Source of the DNA: Streptomyces sp. NBC_00557
GTDB lineage: Bacteria; Actinomycetota; Actinomycetes; Streptomycetales; Streptomycetaceae
Direction: 5' to 3'
Assembly (NCBI RefSeq): GCF_036345995.1
Contig: NZ_CP107796.1
Coordinates: forward strand, 4,836,001 to 4,900,000
Length of the DNA stretch: 64,000 nucleotides
Below the pieces are notes generated by a model. It did not search any database. It was not told where the DNA came from and saw only the letters and a list, made by a program, of their open reading frames with translations. Shown here one piece after another: positions 43,254 to 52,454 of this stretch. Numbering within the stretch: position 1 is the first letter of the stretch; each line of letters begins with the position of its first letter. The translations under genes were made by a program, and so were the position numbers.

Positions 43254-43931
43254 ATGACCCGTGTACTGCTCGCCGAGGACGACGCGTCCATCTCGGAGCC
43301 GCTGGCCCGCGCCCTGCGCCGGGAAGGTTACGAGGTCGAGGTGCGCGAGGACGGACCCACCGCGCTCGACGCCGGAATGCAGGGCGGCGTCGATCTGGTC
43401 GTACTGGACCTGGGCCTGCCGGGCATGGACGGCCTGGAGGTCGCCCGCCGCCTGCGGGCCGACGGCCACACCGTGCCGATCCTCATCCTGACCGCGCGGG
43501 CCGACGAGGTGGACACCGTCGTCGGCCTGGACGCGGGAGCCGACGACTACGTCACCAAGCCCTTCCGGCTCGCCGAACTGCTCGCCCGGGTGCGGGCGCT
43601 GCTCAGGCGCGGCGCCGCCGAGCCCCAGCAGCCGCCCGCGACGCACGGCGTGCGGATCGACGTCGAGTCGCACCGGGCGTGGATGGGTGACGAGGAACTC
43701 CAGCTCACCGCCAAGGAGTTCGACCTGCTGCGGGTGCTGGTGCGGGACGCCGGCCGGGTCGTCACGCGCGACCAGCTGATGCGGGAGGTCTGGGACACCA
43801 CGTGGTGGTCGTCCACCAAGACCCTGGACATGCACATCTCCTGGCTGCGCAAGAAGCTCGGCGACGACGCGGCGAACCCCCGTTACATCGCCACGGTGCG
43901 CGGGGTCGGCTTCCGCTTCGAGAAGAGCTGA
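43254..43931 (+). CDS. OmpR/PhoB-family response regulator
   Basis: 225 residues. The receiver domain carries acidic AEDD near the start, the phospho-acceptor Asp52 in VVLDLGLPGMDG, then LTARAD and YVTKPF. The C-terminal winged helix reads LTAKEFDLLRVLVRDAGRVVTRDQLMREVWDTTWWSSTKTLDMHISWLRKKLG and ends RYIATVRGVGFRFE. It is followed 51 bases later by its histidine kinase. Target genes are not evident. Confidence 0.95.
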   Translation: MTRVLLAEDDASISEPLARALRREGYEVEVREDGPTALDAGMQGGVDLVVLDLGLPGMDGLEVARRLRADGHTVPILILTARADEVDTVVGLDAGADDYVTKPFRLAELLARVRALLRRGAAEPQQPPATHGVRIDVESHRAWMGDEELQLTAKEFDLLRVLVRDAGRVVTRDQLMREVWDTTWWSSTKTLDMHISWLRKKLGDDAANPRYIATVRGVGFRFEKS

Positions 43932-43982
43932 GCCCCGCCCGGGACCCTCCCGGGACCCAGCGACCACCTCAGGTAACGGAAC

Positions 43983-45254
43983 ATGCGCCGACGTCTCATC
44001 CAGTCCACCCTCGCCGTCGTCCTCGTGGTGATCGCTGTCTTCGGCATCTCCCTGGTGATCGTCGAATCGCGGACGATCAGCAACAGCGCCCAGGAGCGGG
44101 TGGACTCCGAGGCGATCCGGCTGGCCAGCATCGTGGACAGCAGGATCCTCGCCTCGGAGAACGTCAACGCGGACGTGCTGCGCAATCCGGTCAGCCGGGA
44201 CCAGTTCGCGGTCATCCGCATGCCCGGCAGGCCGCCGATCGAGATCGGCACCCGGCCGCACGGCGACGTGATCCACGCCACCCAGCGCGGCGAGGAGGGC
44301 GAGACCGTCACCGTGCAGGAGCCGCGCTCCGCGGTGACCCGCGAGGTCGGCCGCACCCTGCTGATCATCGGCCTGGTGGCGCTGCTCGCGGTGGTCGCGG
44401 CCGTCCTGCTCGCCGTACGGCAGGCCAACCGGCTCGCCTCCCCGCTGACCGACCTCGCCGAGACCGCCGAACGGCTCGGCTCCGGCGACCCCCGCCCCCG
44501 GCACAAGCGCTACGGCGTCCCCGAGCTGGACCGGGTCGCCGATGTGCTGGACTCCTCCGCCGAGCGGATCGGCCGCATGCTGACCGCCGAGCGGCGCCTG
44601 GCCGCCGACGCCTCCCACCAGCTGCGCACCCCGCTGACGGCCCTGTCGATGCGCCTGGAGGAGATCACCCTCACGGACGACCCGGACATCGTGAAGGAAG
44701 AGGCGAACGTCGCGCTCACCCAGGTCGAGCGGCTCACCGACGTGGTCGAGCGGCTGCTGACGAACTCCCGCGACCCGCGCACCGGCTCCGCCGTCACCTT
44801 CGACCTGGACGAGGTCATCCAGCAGCAGCTCGCCGAGTGGCGCCCGGCCTACCGCAGCGCCGGCCGGGCCATCGTCAGCTCCGGCAAGCGGCATCTGCAG
44901 GCCGTCGGCACGCCCGGGGCGGTGGCCCAGGTGCTGGCGGCGCTGATCGAGAACTCGCTCATGCACGGCGGCGGCACGGTCGCGCTGCGCACCCGCGTCA
45001 CCGGCAACCAGGCCGTGGTCGAGGTCACCGACGAGGGCCCCGGCGTCCCGGCCGACCTCGGCGCGCGGATCTTCGAGCGGACCATCAGCGGCCGCAACTC
45101 CACGGGGATCGGCCTCGCCGTCGCCCGCGACCTGGCGGAGGCCGACGGGGGGCGCCTCGAGCTGCTGCAGGCGCAGCCGCCGGTGTTCGGCCTGTTCCTG
45201 TCGCGCACTCCGCCGGCCCGCAAGCCCGGGGAGGAGCAGCCCACGGTCCGCTGA
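43983..45254 (+). CDS. Sensor histidine kinase of the preceding response regulator
   Basis: 423 residues. Two helices (STLAVVLVVIAVFGISLVIV and TLLIIGLVALLAVVAAVLLAV) flank a short 90-residue extracytoplasmic sensor. A HAMP-like region follows (NRLASPLTDLAETAERLGSGD). The H box is ASHQLRTPLTAL with His212. The ATPase N box is LIENSLMHGGG and the G1/G2 boxes are DEGPGV and STGIGLAVARDLAEADGG. ATG at 43983 soon after the regulator stop. Confidence 0.95.
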   Translation: MRRRLIQSTLAVVLVVIAVFGISLVIVESRTISNSAQERVDSEAIRLASIVDSRILASENVNADVLRNPVSRDQFAVIRMPGRPPIEIGTRPHGDVIHATQRGEEGETVTVQEPRSAVTREVGRTLLIIGLVALLAVVAAVLLAVRQANRLASPLTDLAETAERLGSGDPRPRHKRYGVPELDRVADVLDSSAERIGRMLTAERRLAADASHQLRTPLTALSMRLEEITLTDDPDIVKEEANVALTQVERLTDVVERLLTNSRDPRTGSAVTFDLDEVIQQQLAEWRPAYRSAGRAIVSSGKRHLQAVGTPGAVAQVLAALIENSLMHGGGTVALRTRVTGNQAVVEVTDEGPGVPADLGARIFERTISGRNSTGIGLAVARDLAEADGGRLELLQAQPPVFGLFLSRTPPARKPGEEQPTVR

Positions 45255-45296
45255 GGCGGGCCGGTCCGGCGGCGGCGCCCCGGAGGGCCGCGGCGT

Positions 45297-45797
45297 TTAC
45301 GGGACCCGCTGGGACTTGTGCTCGGAGTGGGGCCGCTTCGATTCGGCGACCAGGATCGACTCCGCCTCGTGGCTCGGCTGCACCCGGAACACCCAGGTGC
45401 GGTACGACCAGAAGCGGAACAGGGTCGCGACGCCGATGCCCACGAACTTGAAGACGTTGCTCTGCAGCGGGCTGTCCCAGCCGAAGCCGTAGGTCGCCAG
45501 GTAGAGCACGCCGTTCTCGATGACCAGGCCGATCGCGCTGAAGAAGAGGAAGAGCGAGAGTTCCTTGGTGCGCCCGCTCTTGTCGCGGTCCCGGTACGTC
45601 CAGTAGCGGAAGCCGACGTAGTTGAAGGCGATCGCGACCACCGTCGCGATGATGCTGGCGCGCACCACCGGGAGGTCGGAGACGTGGCGGACCAGGTTGA
45701 ACACGCCGAGGTTGACGAAGATGCCCGCAACGCCGACGGTGCCGAACTTGGCCACCTCGCGTACGAGCCGTTGCAGCCCCGAGGAACGAGGTTCCAT
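45297..45797 (-). CDS. GtrA-family membrane protein
   Basis: 166 residues with four helices in the GtrA pattern: EVAKFGTVGVAGIFVNLGVFNLV, SIIATVVAIAFNYVGFRYWTYR, LFLFFSAIGLVIENGVLYLATYG, FVGIGVATLFRFWSYRTWVF. GtrA proteins are thought to flip or present polyprenyl-linked sugars for cell-wall glycan decoration. ATG at 45797 with GGGAG upstream. It converges with the kinase gene and diverges from purK. Confidence 0.93.
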   Translation of the reverse strand: MEPRSSGLQRLVREVAKFGTVGVAGIFVNLGVFNLVRHVSDLPVVRASIIATVVAIAFNYVGFRYWTYRDRDKSGRTKELSLFLFFSAIGLVIENGVLYLATYGFGWDSPLQSNVFKFVGIGVATLFRFWSYRTWVFRVQPSHEAESILVAESKRPHSEHKSQRVP

Positions 45798-45967
45798 GGC
45801 TGTGCAGCTCCCGTCGGTAGGTTTCGTCAGCCCCGCCATGCTATCCACGCGAACCCTCCGCCGCCCGCGCACAAGGCCAATACCAGGAAACAGATCGGAA
45901 AGAGTGGGGAAAGCGACTGGTAAGAGGCCGTGTGGGGGACGTTGTCCGGAGCTGTCGGCGTGGCCGA

Positions 45968-45982
45968 TACGCTAGGGGTGTG
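45968..45982 (+). promoter_or_regulatory. purK -10 element placed for a leaderless transcript
   Basis: TACGCT (45968-45973) lies six bases before the purK GTG, with no ribosome site between. The same TACGCT-N6-GTG arrangement precedes the gene at 13188. The -35 is poor (TTGTCC, 20 bases upstream). Confidence 0.45.
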
Positions 45983-47119
45983 ACGTTCCCGGTAGTCGGC
46001 ATGGTCGGCGGGGGCCAGCTCGCGCGTATGACGCACGAGGCGGGCATCCCGCTGGGCATCAGGTTCAAGCTTCTCAGTGACACCCCTCAGGACTCTGCGG
46101 CGCAGGTCGTGAACGATGTCGTCGTCGGCGACTATCGCGATCTGGACACGTTGCGCGAGTTCGCGCGCGGCTGCGACGTGATCACCTTCGATCACGAGCA
46201 TGTGCCCACCGAGCACCTCAGGGCCCTGGAGGCGGACGGCATCCCCGTGCGCCCGGGCCCCGACGCGCTGGTGCACGCCCAGGACAAGGGCGTGATGCGC
46301 GCCAAGCTCGACGCGATCGGCATCCCGTGCCCCAGGCACCGCATCGTGAGCGACCCGGAGGACGTGGCCCGGTTCGCGGCGGAAGGTGACGGCTTCCCGG
46401 TCGTCCTGAAGACCGTCCGCGGCGGCTACGACGGCAAGGGCGTGTGGGTCGTGGACAGCGCCGAGGAGGCGGCCGAGCCGTTCAAGGCCGGCGTGCCCGT
46501 CCTCGCCGAGGAGAAGGTCGACTACGTCCGCGAGCTCGCCGCCAACGTCGTGCGCTCCCCGCACGGCCAGGCCGTCGCCTACCCGGTGGTGGAGTCGCAG
46601 CAGGTCAACGGCGTGTGCGACACGGTCATAGCCCCGGCCCCCGGCCTGGAGGAGTCCCTGGCGCTCGAGGCCGAGCAGACGGCCCTGACCATCGCCAAGG
46701 AGCTGGGCGTCGTCGGGCACCTCGCGGTGGAGCTGTTCCAGACCCGGGACGGCCGCATCCTCGTCAACGAGCTGGCGATGCGCCCGCACAACTCCGGGCA
46801 CTGGAGCATGGACGGCGCGATCACCTCGCAGTTCGCCAACCACATCCGCGCGGTCCTCGACCTCCCGCTCGGCGACCCGCGCCCGCGCGCCAAGTGGACC
46901 GTCATGGTGAACGTGCTGGGCGGCGACTTCCCGGACATGTACTCCGCCTACTTGCACTGCATGGCCCGCGACCCCAAGCTCAAGATCCATATGTACGGCA
47001 AGGACGTGAAGCCCGGCCGCAAGGTCGGACACGTCAACACTTACGGCGACGACCTGGACGACGTGCTGGAGCGCGCCCGCCACGCAGCCGGCTACCTGAG
47101 AGGCACCATCACCGAATGA
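45980..47119 (+). CDS. purK: 5-(carboxyamino)imidazole ribonucleotide synthase
   Basis: ATP-grasp enzyme of purine synthesis; makes N5-CAIR from AIR, bicarbonate and ATP. 379 residues. N-terminal [21 protein letters not shown], then [10 protein letters not shown], the grasp motif [20 protein letters not shown], late [41 protein letters not shown]. These are diagnostic for PurK. The GTG at 45980 begins directly after a -10-like box. It overlaps purE by four bases. Confidence 0.97.
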   Translation: MTFPVVGMVGGGQLARMTHEAGIPLGIRFKLLSDTPQDSAAQVVNDVVVGDYRDLDTLREFARGCDVITFDHEHVPTEHLRALEADGIPVRPGPDALVHAQDKGVMRAKLDAIGIPCPRHRIVSDPEDVARFAAEGDGFPVVLKTVRGGYDGKGVWVVDSAEEAAEPFKAGVPVLAEEKVDYVRELAANVVRSPHGQAVAYPVVESQQVNGVCDTVIAPAPGLEESLALEAEQTALTIAKELGVVGHLAVELFQTRDGRILVNELAMRPHNSGHWSMDGAITSQFANHIRAVLDLPLGDPRPRAKWTVMVNVLGGDFPDMYSAYLHCMARDPKLKIHMYGKDVKPGRKVGHVNTYGDDLDDVLERARHAAGYLRGTITE

Positions 47120-47637
47120 GCCCTGTTGTTGGCATCGTCATGGGGTCGGACTCCGACTGGCCCGTCATGGAGGCCGCCGCCAAGGCCCTGGACGAGTTCG
47201 AGATCGCCTACGAGGTCGACGTCGTCTCCGCGCACCGCATGCCGCGCGAGATGATCACGTACGGCGAGCAGGCCGCCGACCGCGGCCTGAAGGTGATCAT
47301 CGCCGGGGCCGGGGGCGCCGCCCACCTGCCCGGCATGCTGGCCTCCGTCACCCCGCTGCCGGTCATCGGCGTGCCGGTCCCGCTGAAGTACCTCGACGGC
47401 ATGGACTCGCTGCTGTCCATCGTGCAGATGCCGGCCGGTGTGCCCGTGGCCACCGTCTCCGTCGCCGGCGCCCGCAACGCCGGGCTCCTCGCGGCCCGCA
47501 TCCTCGCCGCGCACGACGAGGACCTGCTGCACCGGATGCGCGACTTCCAGCAGGAGCTGAACGACCAGGCCGCCGAGAAGGGCAAGCGGCTGCGTTCCAA
47601 GGTCGAGGGCCAGGGCCGCTTCGGCTTCGGGAAGTGA
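47116..47637 (+). CDS. purE: N5-carboxyaminoimidazole ribonucleotide mutase
   Basis: 173-residue class I PurE; converts N5-CAIR to CAIR. Motifs [69 protein letters not shown] are near-universal in PurE. It begins inside the last codons of purK (ATGA), ensuring equal synthesis of both enzymes. Confidence 0.98.
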   Translation: MSPVVGIVMGSDSDWPVMEAAAKALDEFEIAYEVDVVSAHRMPREMITYGEQAADRGLKVIIAGAGGAAHLPGMLASVTPLPVIGVPVPLKYLDGMDSLLSIVQMPAGVPVATVSVAGARNAGLLAARILAAHDEDLLHRMRDFQQELNDQAAEKGKRLRSKVEGQGRFGFGK

Positions 47638-47642
47638 CGGCG

Positions 47643-48830
47643 ATGACGTCCGTCGAGGCGGCCCGGGAGCTGCTGCGGGAGTTCCCCGTCGTCGACGGCC
47701 ACAACGACCTGCCCTGGGCGCTGCGCAAGGCGGCCGGCTACGACCTGGACAAGCTGGACATCGCCGGCCACCAGGACGCGCACCTGCACACCGACATCCC
47801 GCGGCTGCGCGAGGGCGGGGTCGGCGCGCAGTACTGGTCGGTGTACGTGCCGGCCGAGCAGCCGGAGCCTGTCGCGGCGACGCTGGAGCAGATCGACTGC
47901 GTCCGGCGGATGCTGGCCCGTTACCCGGCCGACCTGGCCCCGGCACTGACCGCCGCCGACATGGAGACGGCCCGCGGCGACGGCCGTATCGCCTCCCTGA
48001 TGGGCGCCGAGGGCGGCCACTCCATCGCCAACTCGCTGGGCATCCTGCGCGGCCTGTACGCCCTCGGTGTGCGCTACATGACGCTCACCCACAACTCCAA
48101 CGTGGACTGGGCGGACTCCGCGACCGACGAGCCGAGGGCCGGCGGCCTGACCGCGTTCGGCCGCGAGGTCGTCCGCGAGATGAACCGGCTCGGCATGCTG
48201 GTGGACCTCTCGCACGTGGCGCCGACGACGATGCGCGACGCGCTCGGCACGTCCGAGGCGCCGGTGGTCTTCTCCCACTCCTCCGCCCGCGCGGTCTGCG
48301 ATCATCCGCGCAACATCCCCGACGACGTCCTGGAGCGGCTGCCGGCCAACGGCGGCGTCGCGATGGTGACGTTCGTGCCCAAGTTCGTGCTGCAGGCGGC
48401 CGTCGACTGGACCGCCGCGGCCGACGAGAACCTGCGCGCCCACGGCCTGCACCACCTGGACACCAGCCCCGAGGCGATGAAGCTGCACCGCGCCTTCGAG
48501 GAGCGCAACCCGCGGCCGGTCGCCACGGTGTCCACGGTCGCCGACCACCTGGACCACATGCGCGAGGTCGCCGGCGTCGACCACCTGGGCATCGGCGGCG
48601 ACTACGACGGCACCGCGTTCACCCCCGACGGCCTCGGCGACGTCTCCGGCTACCCCAACCTGCTCGCCGAGCTCCTCGACCGCGGCTGGTCCCGCGCCGA
48701 CCTGGCCAAGCTGACCTGGCAGAACGCGGTCCGGGTGCTGGGCGCGGCCGAGGACGTGGCCCGCGGTCTTCAGGCCACGCGCGCGCCGTCCGTCGCCACG
48801 ATCGAGTCGCTGGACGGCACGGACGGCTGA
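47643..48830 (+). CDS. Membrane dipeptidase (M19, renal-dipeptidase family)
   Basis: 395-residue binuclear zinc dipeptidase. All metal-ligand contexts are intact: [10 protein letters not shown] (His, Asp), [10 protein letters not shown] (Glu), [27 protein letters not shown] and GIGGDYDGT. Bacterial members hydrolyse L-D/L-L dipeptides and are thought to recycle peptides. I chose the ATG at 47643, with GGGAAG eight bases away, over the GTG at 47634 that overlaps purE. The last 61 bases overlap the tail of the convergent OYE gene. A degenerate paralogue lies 1.6 kb downstream. Confidence 0.94.
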   Translation: MTSVEAARELLREFPVVDGHNDLPWALRKAAGYDLDKLDIAGHQDAHLHTDIPRLREGGVGAQYWSVYVPAEQPEPVAATLEQIDCVRRMLARYPADLAPALTAADMETARGDGRIASLMGAEGGHSIANSLGILRGLYALGVRYMTLTHNSNVDWADSATDEPRAGGLTAFGREVVREMNRLGMLVDLSHVAPTTMRDALGTSEAPVVFSHSSARAVCDHPRNIPDDVLERLPANGGVAMVTFVPKFVLQAAVDWTAAADENLRAHGLHHLDTSPEAMKLHRAFEERNPRPVATVSTVADHLDHMREVAGVDHLGIGGDYDGTAFTPDGLGDVSGYPNLLAELLDRGWSRADLAKLTWQNAVRVLGAAEDVARGLQATRAPSVATIESLDGTDG

Positions 48831-49918
48831 CCGTCCAGGGCGGGGTAGTCGTTGTACCCGGCGGCCCCGCCCACGTACATGAAGTACCGCTCCCGGACCG
48901 GGTTCAGCGGTGCGCCCAGGCGCAGCCGGGCGACCAGGTCCGGGTTGGCGAGGAACGGCCGGCCGAGCGCCACCAGGTCGGCGCCGGCCGCCAGCATCTC
49001 CCGGGCGGCCCGGGTGACGGCCTCGGTGGTCAGGTCGGTGAGGTCCGGGTTGCCGATCAGGACGCCGGGCCAGCCGGCGCGGATCCTCCGGTACCAGCCG
49101 GTCCGCGGGCCGGAGCGCACCAGGTGCAGATAGGCGAGGTCCAGCCCCCTGAGGCGGTCCAGCAGCGCGGCGTAGAGGCCCTCGGTGTCCTCCTCCCGGA
49201 CGCCGTTGACGGTGGAGGCGGGGGAGATGCGGATGCCCACCCGGTCGGCGCCGATCGCGTCGGCCACCGCCTCGGTCACCTCCGCCGCGAACCGCACCCG
49301 CCGCCGCACGGAGCCGCCGTAGCCGTCGTCCCGGAGGTTGGTGTTGTCCGCCAGGAACTGGTGCAGCAGCATCCCGTTGGCCGAGTGCACCTCCACGCCC
49401 TCGAAGCCCGCGTCCACGGCGCGGCGTGCGGCGGCGGCGAAGTCGGCGATCGTGGCGCGGATGTCGTCCGCGGTCATCTCGCGCGGGACGGCGGCCCGCA
49501 GGTGGCCTCGCGGCGTGAAGATCGTCTCCGGCAGCGGCACGGGGGAGGGCGCGACCGGGGTGAGGCCGGTGGTCTCCGGGTGGCCGACCCGGCCGCCGTG
49601 CTGGAGCTGGAGGAACATGCGTCCGCCGGCCGCCCGGACCGCGCCGGTGACCCGCCGCCAGCCGGCCACGTGCCGGTCGCTGTGGATCGCGGTGATGTTC
49701 GGGTACGTCTGCCCGACCGCGTTGGGTGTCGTGCCCTCGGCGATGATCAGTCCGGCCGAGGCGCGCTGGCCGTAGTGCGTGACCATGAGGTCCGTGGGGG
49801 TGCCGTCGGTCTCCGCGCGGTTGCGCGTGAGCGGGGCCATCACGAGACGGTGCGGAAGGGCGAGCCGGCCCAGCCGGGAGGGGGCCAGAAAGTCCGTGGT
49901 GTCCGTTGTCTGCGTCAT
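48770..49918 (-). CDS. Alkene reductase, old yellow enzyme family
   Basis: 382-residue FMN-dependent NAD(P)H:enoate reductase. Motifs: [70 protein letters not shown] with the substrate His/Asn pair, and [15 protein letters not shown]. Such enzymes reduce electrophilic alkenes and may act in detoxification. The ATG is six bases after TACCGT, so the mRNA is probably leaderless. It diverges from a MerR regulator and shares its operator with it. Its tail overlaps the dipeptidase. Confidence 0.94.
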   Translation of the reverse strand: MTQTTDTTDFLAPSRLGRLALPHRLVMAPLTRNRAETDGTPTDLMVTHYGQRASAGLIIAEGTTPNAVGQTYPNITAIHSDRHVAGWRRVTGAVRAAGGRMFLQLQHGGRVGHPETTGLTPVAPSPVPLPETIFTPRGHLRAAVPREMTADDIRATIADFAAAARRAVDAGFEGVEVHSANGMLLHQFLADNTNLRDDGYGGSVRRRVRFAAEVTEAVADAIGADRVGIRISPASTVNGVREEDTEGLYAALLDRLRGLDLAYLHLVRSGPRTGWYRRIRAGWPGVLIGNPDLTDLTTEAVTRAAREMLAAGADLVALGRPFLANPDLVARLRLGAPLNPVRERYFMYVGGAAGYNDYPALDGQPSVPSSDSIVATDGARVA

Positions 49919-49978
49919 GCGGGCACGGTAGAACTTGACACTGATGTGAGGTTCAAGCCCTCTTCAGGGAGGTCGCAC
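49919..49978. promoter_or_regulatory. MerR-type shared promoter/operator
   Basis: On the minus strand TTGAAC and TACCGT lie 20 bases apart, the long spacing that MerR activators compensate. CTTGA (49934-49938) and TCAAG (49953-49957) form a dyad across this spacer (24 bp). The OYE ATG follows the -10 after six bases. Confidence 0.65.
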
Positions 49979-50338
49979 ATGCGGATCGGCGAACTGGCCC
50001 GGCGCACCGGCGTGAGCGAGCGGTCGCTGCGCTACTACGAGACCCAGGGGCTGCTCGTCGCGGACCGCACCCCCGGCGGCCACCGCGACTACCCGGAGAC
50101 GGCCGTCGACCGGGTCATCCGGATCCAGGAGCTGTACGCCGCCGGACTGCACAGCGAGAAGATCCGGCAGCTGCTGCCCTGCATGCGCGACCGGGACGGC
50201 GGGCCCTCCGCGATCGCCACCCCGCGTCTGGTGCAGGACCTGACCGCCGAACGCGACCGGATCGACCGCATGATCGCCGATCTGCGCCGCTCCCGGGAGA
50301 CCCTGGACGAGGTCATCCGCACGGCCCGGGACGCCTGA
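49979..50338 (+). CDS. MerR-family transcriptional regulator
   Basis: 119 residues. N-terminal MerR winged helix: MRIGELARRTGVSERSLRYYETQGLLVADRTPGGHRDYPETAVDRVIRIQEL. Then the dimerisation coil LTAERDRIDRMIADLRRSRETLDEVI. No C-terminal metal-type Cys cluster, so an organic or redox inducer is more likely than a metal. GGGAGG lies before the ATG. It probably activates the divergent OYE gene through the dyad between them. Confidence 0.94.
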   Translation: MRIGELARRTGVSERSLRYYETQGLLVADRTPGGHRDYPETAVDRVIRIQELYAAGLHSEKIRQLLPCMRDRDGGPSAIATPRLVQDLTAERDRIDRMIADLRRSRETLDEVIRTARDA

Positions 50339-50464
50339 CCGGCCGTACCCCCGAACGCCCCACTCACCGGGAGGTTCGCGTCTTCCGCGTGCGACCGTGG
50401 CGATACGCCCCACCACGACGCAGCTCACGACCGACGTGAGCGACGACGACGTACGGAGCCCGCC

Positions 50465-51577
50465 ATGGCCGACCGCCAGGACGACATCCCCGCCACGCCC
50501 GAGGCCGGTGAGGACGAGGACCTGCCGGACGACCCGTTCGCCGGGGACCGGGACCACGAGGGGCGCGCCTGCCTGGAGCGGGCCCATGCCGTGCTCGCCG
50601 CCCACCCGGTCGCCGACGGCTACAGCGGGCTGCCCTGGGCGCTGCGCCATCTGCCCCGGTACGACCTCGAACTCGGCGAGGCGGCCGTCGACACCGACGT
50701 TCCCCGGCTGCGCGAGGGACACGTCGGCGCGCTGTTCTGGTCGCTGCACCTGCCCGAGGGCCCCGGCGGCGCCCGGGCGACGGCCGCGACCCTGGAGCAG
50801 GTGGACCAGGCGCGCTCGGTGGTCGGGGCCCACCCGGAGGGGCTGCGCCTGGTGCGCACGGCGGGACAGATCATCGACGCCCGCAACCGCGGCAGGGTCG
50901 CCGTGCTGCTCGGCCCCGCCCACGCCACCGCGCTCGACGACTCCCTCGGCGTCCTGCGCATCCTGCACGCGCTCGGCCTGCGCGTGCTCACGCTCGCGGG
51001 CACGGCCTGGGCGGGGGAGCAGGGGCTCACCCGGTTCGGCGAGGAGGTGGTCCGCGAGATGAACCGGCTCGGCGTCCTCGCCGACGTCTCCGGGGCCTCG
51101 GCCGCCACCGCCGAGCGGGTCGTCGCGCTGTCGAAGTCCCCGGTGCTGTGCACCCGCTCCGCAGCCCACGCCCTGCGCCCGCACCCCGCCAACCTCCCCG
51201 ACGAGCTGCTCGCCGCCCTGGGCGCGGCCAGGGGGCTGTGCATGGTGCCGCTGACCGCCGGGCAGACCGGGCCGGCCGTCCACGACGTCGCCGACCACCT
51301 CGACCACGTCCGCGAGGTGGCCGGCCGCGAGTGCGTGGGCCTGTCCGGCACCTACGACTCCGGCGCCGCCCACCCCCGCGACCTCGCCGACGCCTCCCGC
51401 TACCCCCACCTGATCGCCGAGCTCCTGCGGCGCGGCTGGTCCGAGCCGGAGCTGGCCCTGCTGGCCTGGGGCAACGTCCAGCGGGTGCTGCGCAGCGCGG
51501 ACTCCGCGGCCCGCGCCGCACAGCAGCGCCGGGAGACGTCCACCGCGAGGATCACGGAACTGGACGCCGCCCCCTGA
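50465..51577 (+). CDS. Catalytically degenerate M19 dipeptidase paralogue
   Basis: 370 residues, aligns over its whole length with the dipeptidase at 47643, yet the metal ligands are gone. [10 protein letters not shown] becomes VADGYSGLPW, the MGAEGGHS Glu becomes LLGPAHA, LTHNSN becomes LAGTAW, LSHVA becomes VSGASA, FSHSSA becomes CTRSAA, and GGDYDGT becomes SGTYDSG. The fold-defining pattern ([34 protein letters not shown]) stays. It cannot be a zinc dipeptidase. The reading frame is intact and codon use is normal, so it is probably a selected pseudoenzyme. ATG at 50465 with GGAG upstream; the first 30 residues are an acidic extension. Confidence 0.9.
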   Translation: MADRQDDIPATPEAGEDEDLPDDPFAGDRDHEGRACLERAHAVLAAHPVADGYSGLPWALRHLPRYDLELGEAAVDTDVPRLREGHVGALFWSLHLPEGPGGARATAATLEQVDQARSVVGAHPEGLRLVRTAGQIIDARNRGRVAVLLGPAHATALDDSLGVLRILHALGLRVLTLAGTAWAGEQGLTRFGEEVVREMNRLGVLADVSGASAATAERVVALSKSPVLCTRSAAHALRPHPANLPDELLAALGAARGLCMVPLTAGQTGPAVHDVADHLDHVREVAGRECVGLSGTYDSGAAHPRDLADASRYPHLIAELLRRGWSEPELALLAWGNVQRVLRSADSAARAAQQRRETSTARITELDAAP

Positions 51578-51586
51578 CGCCTCGGG

Positions 51587-51979
51587 TCAGGGGTGTTCGA
51601 TCCGGCACAGGCAGAACGGATGCCCGGCCGGGTCGGCGTACACCTGGAAGTCCTTCTTCTCGCGGTCTTCGAGGTCCAGCGGCCGGGCGCCGAGGGCGAG
51701 CACCCGCTCATGGGCCGCGTCGACGTCGGCCCAGGTGGGGCCCGCGTCGAAGTCCAGGTGGAACTGCTGGCCGTTGCGGTCGGCGCGCGGCCACTCCGGC
51801 GGGGTGTGCCCCTCGGCCCGCTGGAAGGCCAGCCGCGGGCCGCCCGGCACCTCCAGCACGACCCAGTCGTCGTCCTCCGACCGGGGGGTGCCCCCGGCCA
51901 CCGCGGCGTAGAAGCCGGCCAGGGCGTGCGGATCGGGGCAGTCGAGGACGACGGAACGGATACGGGCGACGGACGCCAT
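51587..51979 (-). CDS. VOC-family (glyoxalase-like) protein 1
   Basis: 130 residues. Vicinal-oxygen-chelate fold: VVLDCPDPHALAGFYAAVAGG, VVLEVPGGPRLAFQ, QQFHLDFDAG, DFQVYADPAGHPFCLC. This actinobacterial subfamily (one betaalphabetabetabeta pair with the terminal ADPAGHPFCLC) has no assigned substrate. ATG at 51979 with AGGAGG upstream. It is about 60% similar by eye to the next gene; the two are a tandem duplication read leftward from the GGTWAC-box region. Confidence 0.92.
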   Translation of the reverse strand: MASVARIRSVVLDCPDPHALAGFYAAVAGGTPRSEDDDWVVLEVPGGPRLAFQRAEGHTPPEWPRADRNGQQFHLDFDAGPTWADVDAAHERVLALGARPLDLEDREKKDFQVYADPAGHPFCLCRIEHP

Positions 51980-51999
51980 GGGATCCTCCTTCGGAACGC

Positions 52000-52371
52000 T
52001 CAGCAGGCGCACAGACAGAACGGGTGCCCGGCAGGGTCGGCGTACACACGGAACGTGCGCGCGCGGTCGTCGGCGTCCAGCGGCTTCGCGCCCAGCTCCA
52101 GCACCCCCTTCTCGGCCGTGTCCAGGTCCTCCACCACCAGGTCCAGGTGGAAGTGCTGCGAGTGGTCGGCGGCGGGCCAGCGCGGCGGCACGTACCCCGG
52201 CGCCTCCTGGAAGGCCAGCGCCGGTCCGCCGGGCACCTTCAGGTCCACCCACTCGCCGCTGTCGTCGGAGTTCGCCTCCACCGTGCCGCCCAGCACCGCG
52301 GCGTAGAAGCCGGCCAGCGCACGGGGGTCGGGACAGTCCAGCACCACGACACCGAGCTTGGCGAGAGCCAT
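52000..52371 (-). CDS. VOC-family (glyoxalase-like) protein 2
   Basis: 123 residues, the upstream member of the tandem VOC pair. VVVLDCPDPRALAGFYAAVLGGTVE, VDLKVPGGPALAFQEAPGYVPPRWP, HFHLDLVVEDLDTAEKGV, TFRVYADPAGHPFCLCAC. Its start is separated by about 80 bases of box-rich DNA from the divergent CGNR regulator, suggesting control by that protein. Confidence 0.92.
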   Translation of the reverse strand: MALAKLGVVVLDCPDPRALAGFYAAVLGGTVEANSDDSGEWVDLKVPGGPALAFQEAPGYVPPRWPAADHSQHFHLDLVVEDLDTAEKGVLELGAKPLDADDRARTFRVYADPAGHPFCLCAC

Positions 52372-52384
52372 GACTACCTCCTCG

Positions 52385-52445
52385 GGTTACCGCTAGAGAC
52401 GGGTAACCGGTAACGGTTACTGCATGCTCCCGTATAGGCGGTAAC
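52385..52445. promoter_or_regulatory. Cluster of five GGTWAC boxes between VOC and CGNR genes
   Basis: GGTTAC 52385-52390, GGTAAC 52402-52407, GGTAAC 52409-52414, GGTTAC 52415-52420, GGTAAC 52440-52445. Boxes two and four make the dyad GTAACC-N6-GGTTAC (52403-52420). TAACGT (52442-52447), overlapping the last box, lies seven bases before the CGNR ATG and could be a -10 of a leaderless mRNA. This is a likely autoregulatory operator. Confidence 0.6.
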
Positions 52446-52454
52446 GTCGCAAGC

